Shown piece by piece: positions 47,641 to 58,153 of a stretch of 64,000 bases of DNA. The stretch's first letter is position 1; each line of letters opens with the position of its first letter. Source of the stretch: Labyrinthula sp. Ha (taxonomy: Eukaryota; Sar; Bigyra; Labyrinthulida; Labyrinthulaceae); NCBI GenBank assembly GCA_015227615.1, contig JAALGZ010000058.1, positions 1 to 64,000 on the forward strand, read 5' to 3'. A model generated the notes under the pieces. It searched no databases, was not told the origin of the DNA, and saw nothing but the letters and a program-made list of their open reading frames with translations. A program made the translations under genes and the position numbers.

Positions 47641-48205
47641 ATTATTAAATATTTTAAAAGAAATAAAGTTCCAAACCAGATAAAAAAGTTTAATAAAATA
47701 TCACTTTCAATAGTATAAAAACCAGTTAAACAACATATCCAAAGTAGAATGCAAGTTATTCTACTACACCAACGATGTATTTTTCTTATAGTTTGGTTAG
47801 TCTTATATTTAGATATTCCATAAGTTGGATGAAGAAGAGGAATACTTGGAAATAGTATAATACTCATTAGAATAACTGAACACAAACCAAGTTTTCCATG
47901 CGTTGTCAAAAAATGATCTTTTCTTAGTAAGTTTTTATTTGTATATATTACATAAATACCAAAGTTCATAAGTACTAAAGATATACCCATAAAGTTTGCA
48001 TGCATACTTGTATTATATGCACCTTTTGCCTTTTTATATAATATTGATATTGGTATACAAAATGTACAGGATATAATCATACTTATCGGATGAAAACTAA
48101 ACCAGTTATTATATCCAACTTTGTATATTCTTAAAAATAAAATGAAAAAAAACCTTACGTGCATAATAAAAAAAATAAACTGAAGCCAAACATCAAAGTT
48201 TTCAT
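47637..48205 (-). CDS. Cytochrome b561 family protein (CYB561D-like), 179 aa, one 29-nt intron
   Basis: The long frame starts at an internal Met (48164), but the true start is probably the ATG at 48205. Exon 1 (48159-48205) is joined to exon 2 (47637-48129) by removing a 29-nt intron with ends GTAAGG...TTTAAG (48130-48158). The coding length then is 540 nt, exactly in frame, and the product gains the missing first membrane helix (MKTLMFGFSLFFLLCTIYKV). Six helices are predicted. The four likely heme-ligand histidines, His29 (FHPIS), His59, His93 (THGKLG) and His134 (IHRW), fit the b561 pattern for two hemes. Such proteins pass electrons across membranes, usually from ascorbate to ferric iron or monodehydroascorbate. 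It converges on DUF445 with a 4-base overlap. Confidence 0.87.
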
Positions 48206-51200
48206 ATTTTCCTCAAATTATTATTTATCAGTATCCACTAAAACTACCACGAAATCGCCAAGATAAAGAAACAAATATATGGAAAAGTTGCTTTGCTGTA
48301 AATCCTCTTTTGTGCAAACTAGGTTAAGAAGTAGAAGCAAAAATCTCTAGTTAATTACCTCTCTATGGAAGTGGTATGTAAGGAATCGTTATTTTACTTT
48401 GATTGAAAGTTCCTTGGACGTATACTTTGGCTAACTGATCAAACGCAAGGAATAATTTTTTTGTAATAACGGGATAGTATTTATTGGCTCTAGAGTTCTT
48501 GACTATTCGGAATCTGATTGGCCAAACATCGTTTTAAACAATTATACATAATAATTTTACTTAACAAAAATAGGATATAACACCAAGTTGGAAATACAAG
48601 CAAAACACCTAAACATGGTCAAGTGAACTCCAATACTAAAAATGAAACAGTTTCAAGAGATATGGAAGCTTAAAATGTCTACTTCTGCTTGCTGCATCTT
48701 CGTCCTGTTATTGAAAGCAGTTGAAATCTTGCTTAGAGCCTAGAAAAGGTCTTTAAATTCATTCCCCAAACGAGAAAATCCAAGAAGTACTTGCACAGTT
48801 ATGAAGATGAGCAGGAGATGTAAGAAGAAATCCCTGGTTTCTGTAACTAAGCAATTATAGGTCGAGAACATTCTACAAGAGGTCTTGTTCTTGTTCCGTG
48901 CGTTACTTAAACATGGGGATAACCATACTGCCACTCACATAAATCTGGTTTTAAACTGTACTCCATAAAATAGTCAGTAGAAGAAATTCCTAATACTAAG
49001 CAAAAAAAGTTTTGATAGCACAACTTCAAACCCCGGACCTCGTTGATTTCAAAGAATAATATTTGATGGATTTCTGAAAGTATGACTTCATCCCTAACCG
49101 TAACTCCTTTAATCAAGAGATTCTATTCCATTTATGAAAACAACGATTGAAAAATCCCATGAGTATCTAGTCTAAACTTTGAAACCTATCATTAAGTATC
49201 TTGGTTCATACCACCATTCCGTTCAACATATAATTTCTGAGCACATTTCAAAGAAAAGAAGTCTGGTGTCTAATCCTTTCCCATCTAAATAAAATTTTAG
49301 TAATTACTAAATTGAATATATTTCCTTCCCTTGATTTCATTCCTTTTTTCTAGTTTTACTGTTTCCTGGGTTTAGTTTCCTTCTTGATAATTTTCATGGC
49401 TAAATTAATTTTTTTGCCTGAATGGATTTTGAGTAATTATTTCTCTTAGATCCAAAGTTTCATTAAAGATATAGTGCTTAGGACATAAAATACTTTCCTA
49501 ATTTATTTCTAAAGTGGATGATTATATATTGGAGTTAGGACGAACAGACTATCTGCAGAGGGGAGTATTCATTGGAGACATGAAATGGTAGGAAGTATGA
49601 AGAAGTCAGTGTAAAAATATGATCATGCATTCGACTATTAAATCTTGGAGATTATTTTTTGTTTGAGAAATATGCAAACTGGATGCATGAACAAAATTTT
49701 TTGACCTGCCAATATGGTTGCAATTACTGTGCACACAATTTTACAGTCAAACACGCAGACATGGCTCATTCGCAGTTAATACGTACAGGTTGGCTGTTTG
49801 CAACAGCCACAAATGGTTAACATGCACTCACTGAATTACTTAAATATTTAGTACTATAATTGGGGCTTTTTCCTTTTGAATGTGCTTCACGTATAAAAAA
49901 GCAGGAAATAGGTATCCTAGGTTAAACCATCTCCTTATACCTCCTAAAATTAGGCGGTACAATTTATGGTGAAATTTCACCCCAGTTCTTGTTATTTTGA
50001 TTACATATTTACTTTTCTTTTGCTTTTATGAGGTATATTTCTGTCATATATGTAAATAAATTAAAGATATAGTGAAAAGTGAAGGGGGCGATTACTTCTA
50101 AATAGATAAGAGATCCTTGAGCGGACATACATGTCATCAAAACTTCATTAGCCCAATATGAAATCTATTAAGAGTATTTTCCCAATGCAAAGGCAGATAT
50201 TATAACGCAAGAAATGGGTCCAAGATATATCTTATCGTTTCAGTAAATCATAAGAAGTAAACCATGTTTTTTAAATTTGGGGTTTCTGCTTACGTTATGT
50301 ATATCCCGTTGCTAACTGTCATATAACAAACCGTCGCAAAAATGATTCTTAAGTCAGGTGTAAGAAAGGAAACTTAAAGAAGTTTAGAATTTCATTTTTT
50401 TGAAAAGTTAGGATTGGAAAGCTACAACAGACTCGCAGCTGCGCTATCTTCAAAATTCGGTTATACAAGATCCTTATTCATTGAGATATTTCGAATTAAC
50501 GAGCATGCTATAAGCAACTCACAAGTCCAAATCTTAAATTAATGGTTCTTTACATATTTATTGTTAGCACCATGCAAGAACAAATATAATCTTAGGATGA
50601 TGAATTTTCCTCTTCGCAACTTTGTGGGACATCACAAAAATATAAGAAAGATGTAAAAACCTTGGAATTAACCCCATCGCCACACGACCAATTTATCTAG
50701 AGCTAAACTATAATCTTAAATCTCTTTCTCAAAGGAATTTGCTAATATGATTTATTGCTTAGTACCATTTAAAATATATTAATATCAATAGGAATTGTTG
50801 ATAGGAAGTGAGTAAAGCAGAATCCTACGTCACCTAAGATATCTTTTTTTAGACCCAATCTGAACTTTCTTTAATAGTATCTTGTTATCACTAAGGAAAG
50901 TACTAACAATAGGTTCATTTTCCATGGTATCATGCGAACCTTCAGTCAAAAGAGCAAATGTTCTATCCATATTATGAAATATAATTCCCAAAACCATTGC
51001 TGAATTCTATCAAGCACCTGGAAACAAAAAACACAACACATTTAATTTACTGTATGTTTCGTTCTTAGGAGGTATAAGTCATCTTCTTAAATATCAAAGA
51101 GACAATTCTTTCACTTCCTTAGATCAGGTTTATTTTAATAATTCGATTTCAATTAATTTTTTTGGCATAGCAAAGCGTATGTTAATACATTTTTCTTACC

Positions 51201-54200
51201 AAAAATACACAGAAAAAGAAGAAGAAGAGAAACAGGGAATAATCTAACCTAGGTCACTATGTTGTTGCTACTTTAATTTTGCGTTCGGCATTAATTTTCA
51301 TACACTCGGCATTTTCAGTACTAGACGCAAAATTTTCAAAGGTACGTAATTTACTGAGAATGTTTAATTAGCTAAAATGAAGACATTCATATGCAATGTG
51401 TTTCACAAAGTATTGTATCTTAATGATCCATTCTCATCTTAGTCAGTAGTATAATCTGACAGACGTTAATAGTTATATATGGATGATCTGCACATACAAA
51501 CCTGGTTAATTAAAACTTCCTTTCTATTTTCAAGTTATCGGCATTAATTTTATATTGATTTAACACCGATGGTCTTTGCAGATGGAAAAAAATCTTATAC
51601 CGCAGCACATGTGTCTTTTGTGGGTACATGTTGAACCGTCAAACTATACCCGGATATACTATATTACCTTGGGGTTTGGTCTGAGTTTATGTAAATGTAC
51701 TTACAGAGTCCAACATTATTTGCCAACATATACTCGATGCCTACTTAATCTATTTTTATTTTGCAATTAATAGTGTAAGTTATTACAGATGTTGAAAGGA
51801 GCAAAAGAAAACTGGTGTATCGTCTAACCTAAAGGAATTTTTAAATAGTATGGAAAAATTAAATATTTAAACCTACGGTTAGCAATATAGGAGGGCCGTA
51901 TTTCAAGATAATGTTCTCTCATTTCAATAATAGCTTCTCAACTGGTGAATATATAGGATAATAGATTCAGTGTTGTTATATTTGCTGGTAAATATTTTTT
52001 TAGAGCATTGCAATTTACTTATGAGTGTTAAATGGTTAAGATGGATCATGTGATTTACATATGGGTACCTATATTCTTGGGACACAAAGTACAGCAGTCT
52101 TGACCATATTTATTTTAGAATTTGACTTCTTGTGCTAATTACGGCAATGACTATTGCTGCAACATCAGGTAAGCAATTAGATGCTATCAACTTTTACGCT
52201 TCTGGCACTTGGTATTTGTTATTTTCATTGATCCTTACAATATGTATCTCGCATTTTTCTTAATTATGCGTACATTCTTAAGCAAAATATAAGGTACGTA
52301 GCATCGAAAAAGAGTATCTAATCAGCAAGAGAACTCATTGGACAAAGGATTGTATCTATTTTACACTTCACTCATTGTTACCTAGGTTCAACAATAATAT
52401 GTTCTCCTGTGAGTAACACTTCTTCAATTCTTTTAGAAATTCTTAAAATTATACAGAAAGAATAATGCAGCATGTCATCTTAAATGACAAATGACAAAAT
52501 CTCTAATTTGAAGATTGAGAAATTCAGTTCAAGATACCGATAAACTTGGTATATTCCTTAGTTGAATGGGAGAAATTCCGACCAAAAAGATATCAGGCTC
52601 AGTTGCTTCCAGTAAATAAGACAGATCTTTACCAAGAGATAAAAGACTTTCCAAAGAGCTTGCAAAGCACCTAGATCCATGTTAAGACTGATTACACTGG
52701 TTGAAAGATATAATAATTAGAAATACCATGCAGATTGATGATAATGACCACTGTAACCTCACTCCCTTAAAAACACCTAACCGCATTTAGGATCTGCCAT
52801 TAACTAACAAAAATTTCATGACTTCAACCAGAATATATCGCTATTATATCTTTATATCTTCGTACAAAAAAGCTTAGTGATATGTTAGTCCATAAATTGA
52901 TCCAACAGTATGGAAAACAAAATAGAAAAGGACTAATAATATTTAAGATCAGTCATAAACCATTTAAGAAATGGATTTTAGTATTATTTTTTTGGGTGCA
53001 ATGAAACACCAAGAAAAAATCATTTATCTCTGGAAAAATTCTAAATCTAATCATTTCTATTGTGACTGGGTTTGTACTCATTTATATTTCTAATATAGCA
53101 ATTACAAAACTAGGGCAACAAGAATTGAGGGAACTCCATCATTTAGACATAAGAAGTTGAATTCGAAGGAATTCTGCCCCAATAAGTCATATAATGTTGA
53201 AGAAAGTACACTGAAAGTAAGACTAGTTGTAAATGGGAGAGGAGAAACCATGAATGGAATCATATATATAAGCACTACGGAGCACAATACCATCTATCCT
53301 GTATATTGTAGCAGAGGAAACTGCTTCTCAGTTCTGAATGTATCAGTTGATATAACCCAGTAAAAAAAAGAATTGGTTGGTTATAATAAAAAACAGAGAA
53401 ATCCATCTTCGAAATGCAAAATAAGCAGTTTAGAGGGCAACTTACTATATTCTAAAATCGGATTTAACATCTAATCAAGACTATGAATACAATCTTAAAT
53501 CTTCCTTGCAACAGTAGCGCAGTGTTTGCCTTGAGCAGAAGACAGTCCCTGGAATTCTTTGCTGTTCTATAGGTGGAATAAAGATATATTTTCGCTTAAA
53601 TTGGTGTTGAAATTGAATTAACACTTCTCACTTTTGAATTCTTAGATATTTTTGTGCAGTCAATTTCGTTTTCCCTTTTCAGTTTAAAGAAATCCAATAA
53701 AATAAAGGAGTTTGCTGCTTAAATAGAGTGCGTGCTTTCCATAGCACCTTTCAGTTACACTAAAAGCGGTTTCTCAGAAGAAAATGGCAAATGGAAGAAC
53801 TTTAGCTATCATGGTTACACGCATGAACTTCTTCAGCTATTTGGGACTCCCGTATAATGTTAGGTTTCCAAGTAGTTGCATTCATGAAATTGCTAGAATC
53901 CCTTTCAGAAGAGCGAAAGCCAGAAAGCTTCATTCAAAAATATTTGAATGCCCAGAACAAAATTATTTTCCATGGAGTAAATTTAAACTATTGGAGGCAT
54001 CGGATCTGTTTTTTATAAATTCATGATTGACAATGGGATTTGTACCCGACGATATTTAAGGCTTCCATGATAAGGTATTGGGAAATGCTTGTAACCTTTG
54101 TTGTCTTAAGCTTGTTTCTCCTTACATAGTATGCACAATACTCTGGAGGTTTTATATGACCTGGTAGTCAGTAAAAGGTGTCGAATCTTAAGCAGTGTGG

Positions 54201-55899
54201 AATGAGTTATATTAATAGAGGTCTCAGAGTTACGTATGACATCATTGGAAGAAATTGTGACTTGCTAAAAGCATATTTCAAAAGAGAATGTGTTCATAAC
54301 TTAAGAAAGATGTGAAAATAACAGTGTTAAGTACAAAATAGCCGAAGTTAAGAAAAGAAAATTTTTAGGGGTTGTGTATCATTTAGTGTATTTTTTAATA
54401 TTCCAGATACTTTAAACCTGATTTTATACTGTTTCCACGAGTTTTCAATACAGAGAGCAAATTTTACTCGATAAGGAAAAATAATTTTAAAGTATAAGAC
54501 ATAGTTCCAGAAATTGTTATGGATAGAATAGTCTCAATTGAAATATGGTTCCTTCAAATAAGAACGAAATATTATGTTATTTTTAGCACATTGGGCTCTG
54601 AATTCTTTTCCTGATGAACCTTTTCATTTGCAGAAACCCGATATTTAATCTTAGTACTCTTGAAATTGTACTATCTATTGTTGGTTTAATTTTTTTCATT
54701 ATTCTTGTACCAACTCTAACATATCCATCTACTAGACACGAAAAAATTCACATTTATCCTCTTCATAGTCCGGGGTCGAATATGGAGGGAGAGTTATTCT
54801 TGAAGGCACGCTCTGAACCACACTTCGATTACTATCTTTGATCAGCGGCATAACGCTACACTGGATGTGCGTGGAACAAAGTTCCTAGAATAAAATTCTT
54901 TAAGCTGTTTTATCTAGTTTTATTATTTAATGGGGACCATATAGACATTTTCACTACATACTGTACGCTTTCTGTATTTCAATCAAGAGTTTCATCACAA
55001 CCTCTCAAAATACCCAAGAATTTATTTTATTAACCAAGTTTTTTATTTATCGCACGCATGTATGAAGGAAGTTAGCTCTTTAAAAGTAACCAAATCTAAC
55101 AGCATATGAGTTGAAGATCGCTATTGTACTAACAATAAAATAATATATGTAGGAAAATACCTATTACGCGGACTAGCTCTAGTTGACCAGGGAAAGTTAA
55201 CATTAGAGTTATTTCTATGGTTTATACCAGAACTTTTTCATGTTCGAAAAGATCATAGTAGAGGCGTGTCTCGTCAAAATTTGACATATTTAGTATCATA
55301 TAAAGCGTTGAAGTATTCTCGAAACCAAAAAAATCTGAATAACACCCGCTTGGAATTATGATGAGCATAAAAATAATATATCACTTGAAAACTTTTCGAG
55401 TATACATGGGAAAAAGACAAAATACTGATAAGAACTTTGAGTTGAGGTTTAATTTCAAAAACAGTAGGAAGTCTACCATGCTATAGTATAGTCAGCAAGT
55501 CTTAAATTTGGACTCAACTTGTTTCAAATGAATTCTTTTGCTTCATTTTAACTCTAAGTTCCATCCTTAAAACAATAAAATGTTAAAATATCTAGAAATA
55601 TGTATAACTAGCAGCCTTTATGATGGGGTTCTAACCGATGAAAATTTAAAAGTTGGTACTCCACAAACTCCATTCTTGTGCTTAAATGTGTTCTTGACCT
55701 CTTCACAAAAGAGTTGAATCCCTTAACAAATCTATTACCCCGGTCTTTATTAATTTAGAGTTTTTGAAAAATCATAAAAAAAAAGGAATAATATTTTATA
55801 GTATGTCAAGTAAAAGCTCTACAAAATACTTAATCAATATTCAGTTTATATCACTTTTATATTTAGACTAACTGTAAGTTTTCCATTCGTTTTGGCCAT
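48206..55899. other. Gene-poor gap of 7.7 kb
   Basis: No supported gene. Coding-like but unproven stretches include 52519-52674 (51 codons without ATG, EWEKFRPKRYQAQLLPVNK), 53094-53363 (89 codons without an ATG near its start), 53784-54026 (80 aa from ATG, basic) and 54614-54841 (one hydrophobic segment). They could be exons of a gene with short introns, decayed transposon sequence or chance; no family match supports any of them. No tRNA or transposon ends were found. Confidence 0.4.
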
Positions 55900-55910
55900 T
55901 TGGCCCAATT
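55900..55910. promoter_or_regulatory. TTGGCCCAATT motif upstream of YKT6
   Basis: A GCCCAA core 87-97 nt upstream of the YKT6 ATG at 55997, preceded by TTTTGGCCATTTGG and followed at 55945-55963 by TTTTGGCCAATTGGCAAAA, so the region is rich in TTGGCC-type palindromes. It is a looser match to the TTTGCCCAAA motif before three other genes. Confidence 0.35.
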
Positions 55911-55996
55911 GATTTTGTGATACGAATCTTATTTAAATTCTTAATTTTGGCCAATTGGCAAAAGAAGAAAGAGAAAGTCATTGGGAACTAAAAAAC

Positions 55997-56637
55997 ATGA
56001 AAATAATTGGGCTTTCAATACTCAAATTTGATCCAGCATCTGGAATGAAACAACCTGTATTCCTTTCACATGAATCTGATCTATCTCAGTTTGGATTCTT
56101 TGAAAGAGCAACGTATTTATTATACTTTCTTATTACTTTTTCAGAGCAGCTCAGTTTATCAAGTTTGTCTCAAGAACAGTTCTTTCCAAAACTCCTCCAG
56201 GAAAAAGACAAAGTGTATTACATGAAGGAAACCATGTTAGAGCTCATTTAAGATCAGATGGCTTAGGAGCTGTCTGTGTAACAGATAAGGAATATCCGGA
56301 AAGAGTTGCCTTCTCAATTCTGTCGAAACAGCTGGATGATTTCTTTACAAAATATGCTGCAAGAATAAAACAAGTTACAGAAGATTCAAGTTTTGAGTTT
56401 GAAGAATTGAAAAAAGCAATTGTTGAATATCAAGATCCTTCAAAAGCAGATAAGTTAACTAAAATACAAAAAGATTTAAATGAAACTATCGAGGTTATGC
56501 ATAAGACAATAGAAAACTTATTGGAAAGAGATGTAAAACTAAATACTTTAGTTGAGAAGAGTGATGATTTATCAGCCCAAAGTAAACTCTTTTACAAGTC
56601 TGCAGCTCAGCATAATCAGTGTTGTACTATATCTTAG
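55997..56637 (+). CDS. YKT6: R-SNARE YKT6, 202 aa, one 32-nt intron
   Basis: YKT6 is a lipid-anchored R-SNARE in ER-Golgi, endosomal and vacuolar/autophagosomal fusion. Exons 55997-56112 and 56145-56637 flank a 32-nt intron (GTATTT...TTTTCAG); removing it restores the conserved longin sequence ERATAAQFIKFVSRTVLSKT and gives 609 nt, exactly in frame. The start is taken at MKIIGLSILKF, which matches the family N-terminus; an upstream in-frame frame from 55955 is leader sequence. The longin domain covers about residues 1-130 (TPPGKRQSVLHEGNHVRAH, YPERVAFSIL) and the SNARE helix about 140-197, with the zero-layer Arg at 167. The C-terminus CCTIS provides a palmitoylation Cys and a CaaX box ending in Ser, suited to farnesylation. 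Its stop is 52 nt from the stop of the convergent neighbour. Confidence 0.96.
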
Positions 56638-56689
56638 AATACATTATCTTAATCTCCAAACTTATACTTCTCAACTTTAATAAAGCTAC

Positions 56690-58153
56690 TTATAACTCAC
56701 CTAAGAGTTTTTTATTTCTATCTTGCTTTTTATAATATTGTATTCCAGTTAACTGTTTTGGTGATTTACAAACATATGTTTTATTTACACCAGAAGGAAA
56801 CTTTGACTGATGTAAATAACTTGTATTTTCTTCATGAGGATTAAATATAACCAAAGTATCACCTACTGAAACCATACAAAATTTATTTACTCCTTTTTCT
56901 CCTTCAATATATCTTTTTACTAAATATAGTTTATCTACACAAACATTATATAAAACCTCATTTGGAAAATAAGTTTTCATTTCAGCAGCAGATAATTTTC
57001 TACTTTCTAAAGTTCCTTTAACTCTATGATAAGTAACTTCACATACCTCAATAATAGAAGAAGAAGATATATTAATATTTGAAGCAATAGTTTTCTTTGG
57101 CTTTAAGTTTTGGTATATTTGCTTCGCTTTCAAATATTCAGAAACTACTTGCTTTTGTTGTCTAGGTTGTCTAGAAGATACTTTTCTTTTTGAAGGTTGT
57201 TTTGTATATGGATTAGCTCTTTGTTTAACACTTTTATTCTTTTTAGCTGGTGTTCTTTGTACTTCTGAGTTATTCCATCTTGCTAATCGTGAACTAAATT
57301 CGTCTTTTCCTATTGAACTCTTACGTAAAGGTGCACTTCCATCAGCAAACAAGTTCACTGAAGTATCTTCTTTCTTTTGTGCTTTTGATAAGAAACTTTT
57401 ATTCAATTGTTTTTGAGAATATGAACTAACTACATTTGGTGTAGTGGATACAGTAATTTTAGGAGATGTTTTTTTCTTCCATACAGTTTTTGGTTTAGGA
57501 CTTTGAATATATGAGTTTTTTTGTTTTCCTCTATATATAGCAGAAGCAGAAGATTCTTCTAAACCAGGTAATTTTACCCCTGGTGAACCTGGAGCTACAT
57601 TTCCTGTAGATACATCTTTAAATCTAGCAAGAAAAGAATAACCTCCTGCGGTTTCTTCGTTATCTTGTTCTATCCTCAGTTTTTCATGTTCAGTCATAGG
57701 TTTTTCTCTTGCTTTAAATTTTTCAAAAGCCATATTATTTAACTGTTTCAATTCAGAGCAATTATATTCTTCTACAACTTTTATTTGATCATGTTGAAGA
57801 AGAAAATTCTTTACAGGTTGTCTAGAAGTAGAAAATAACATCTTGTCCTTAACAGCAGCAGTAGAAGGGAGATATGTTACAAGTAGAATATGTGTAGGTT
57901 CTACACAATATATAAATAAATTCGGTTGTTTTACTTTAACTTTAGATCTAAGAGAATTTAAACTTTGTGGAAAAGGAGTTGCTTTTAACTGTGTTTGAGT
58001 TCCTGATATTTGTTTTTCAGAAAAGGTAACTTCAATAACTTTTGGGTTTTCTGAATTTATACCAGAGGTTATTATATTTTGAAGCTTTTTATCTATAGGA
58101 ATACCTGCATTAACATTATCTGCAACCGATACCATTCCTGCTAATTTAATCAT
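56690..58153 (-). CDS. ADF-H domain protein, twinfilin-like N-terminus, 487 aa
   Basis: One uninterrupted exon from ATG at 58153. The N-terminal 140 residues look like the first ADF/cofilin-homology domain of twinfilin, which binds actin monomers. It begins GMVSVADNVNAG...KLQNI, continues with HILLVTYLPSTAAVKDKMLFSTSRQPVKNFL (about 88-118, the actin-binding helix region), and is followed by PMTEHEKLRIEQ (about 152-163), as in the twinfilin linker. A second ADF-H domain, expected next in twinfilin, is not evident. Instead there is a basic, low-complexity stretch rich in Lys, Ser and Gln (about 210-370) and a small folded C-terminus (VTYHRVKGTLESRK, VGDTLVIFNPHEENTSYL) that I do not recognise. 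An actin or cortical scaffold role is inferred. Confidence 0.75.
   Translation of the reverse strand: MIKLAGMVSVADNVNAGIPIDKKLQNIITSGINSENPKVIEVTFSEKQISGTQTQLKATPFPQSLNSLRSKVKVKQPNLFIYCVEPTHILLVTYLPSTAAVKDKMLFSTSRQPVKNFLLQHDQIKVVEEYNCSELKQLNNMAFEKFKAREKPMTEHEKLRIEQDNEETAGGYSFLARFKDVSTGNVAPGSPGVKLPGLEESSASAIYRGKQKNSYIQSPKPKTVWKKKTSPKITVSTTPNVVSSYSQKQLNKSFLSKAQKKEDTSVNLFADGSAPLRKSSIGKDEFSSRLARWNNSEVQRTPAKKNKSVKQRANPYTKQPSKRKVSSRQPRQQKQVVSEYLKAKQIYQNLKPKKTIASNINISSSSIIEVCEVTYHRVKGTLESRKLSAAEMKTYFPNEVLYNVCVDKLYLVKRYIEGEKGVNKFCMVSVGDTLVIFNPHEENTSYLHQSKFPSGVNKTYVCKSPKQLTGIQYYKKQDRNKKLLGEL

Noticed and set aside
52882-53363. Possible two-exon membrane protein with a 33-nt intron
   Set aside because: On recounting codons the upstream hydrophobic stretch is in a different frame from the 53094-53363 frame, and a TAA at 53091 separates them; the acceptor also lacks a pyrimidine tract.
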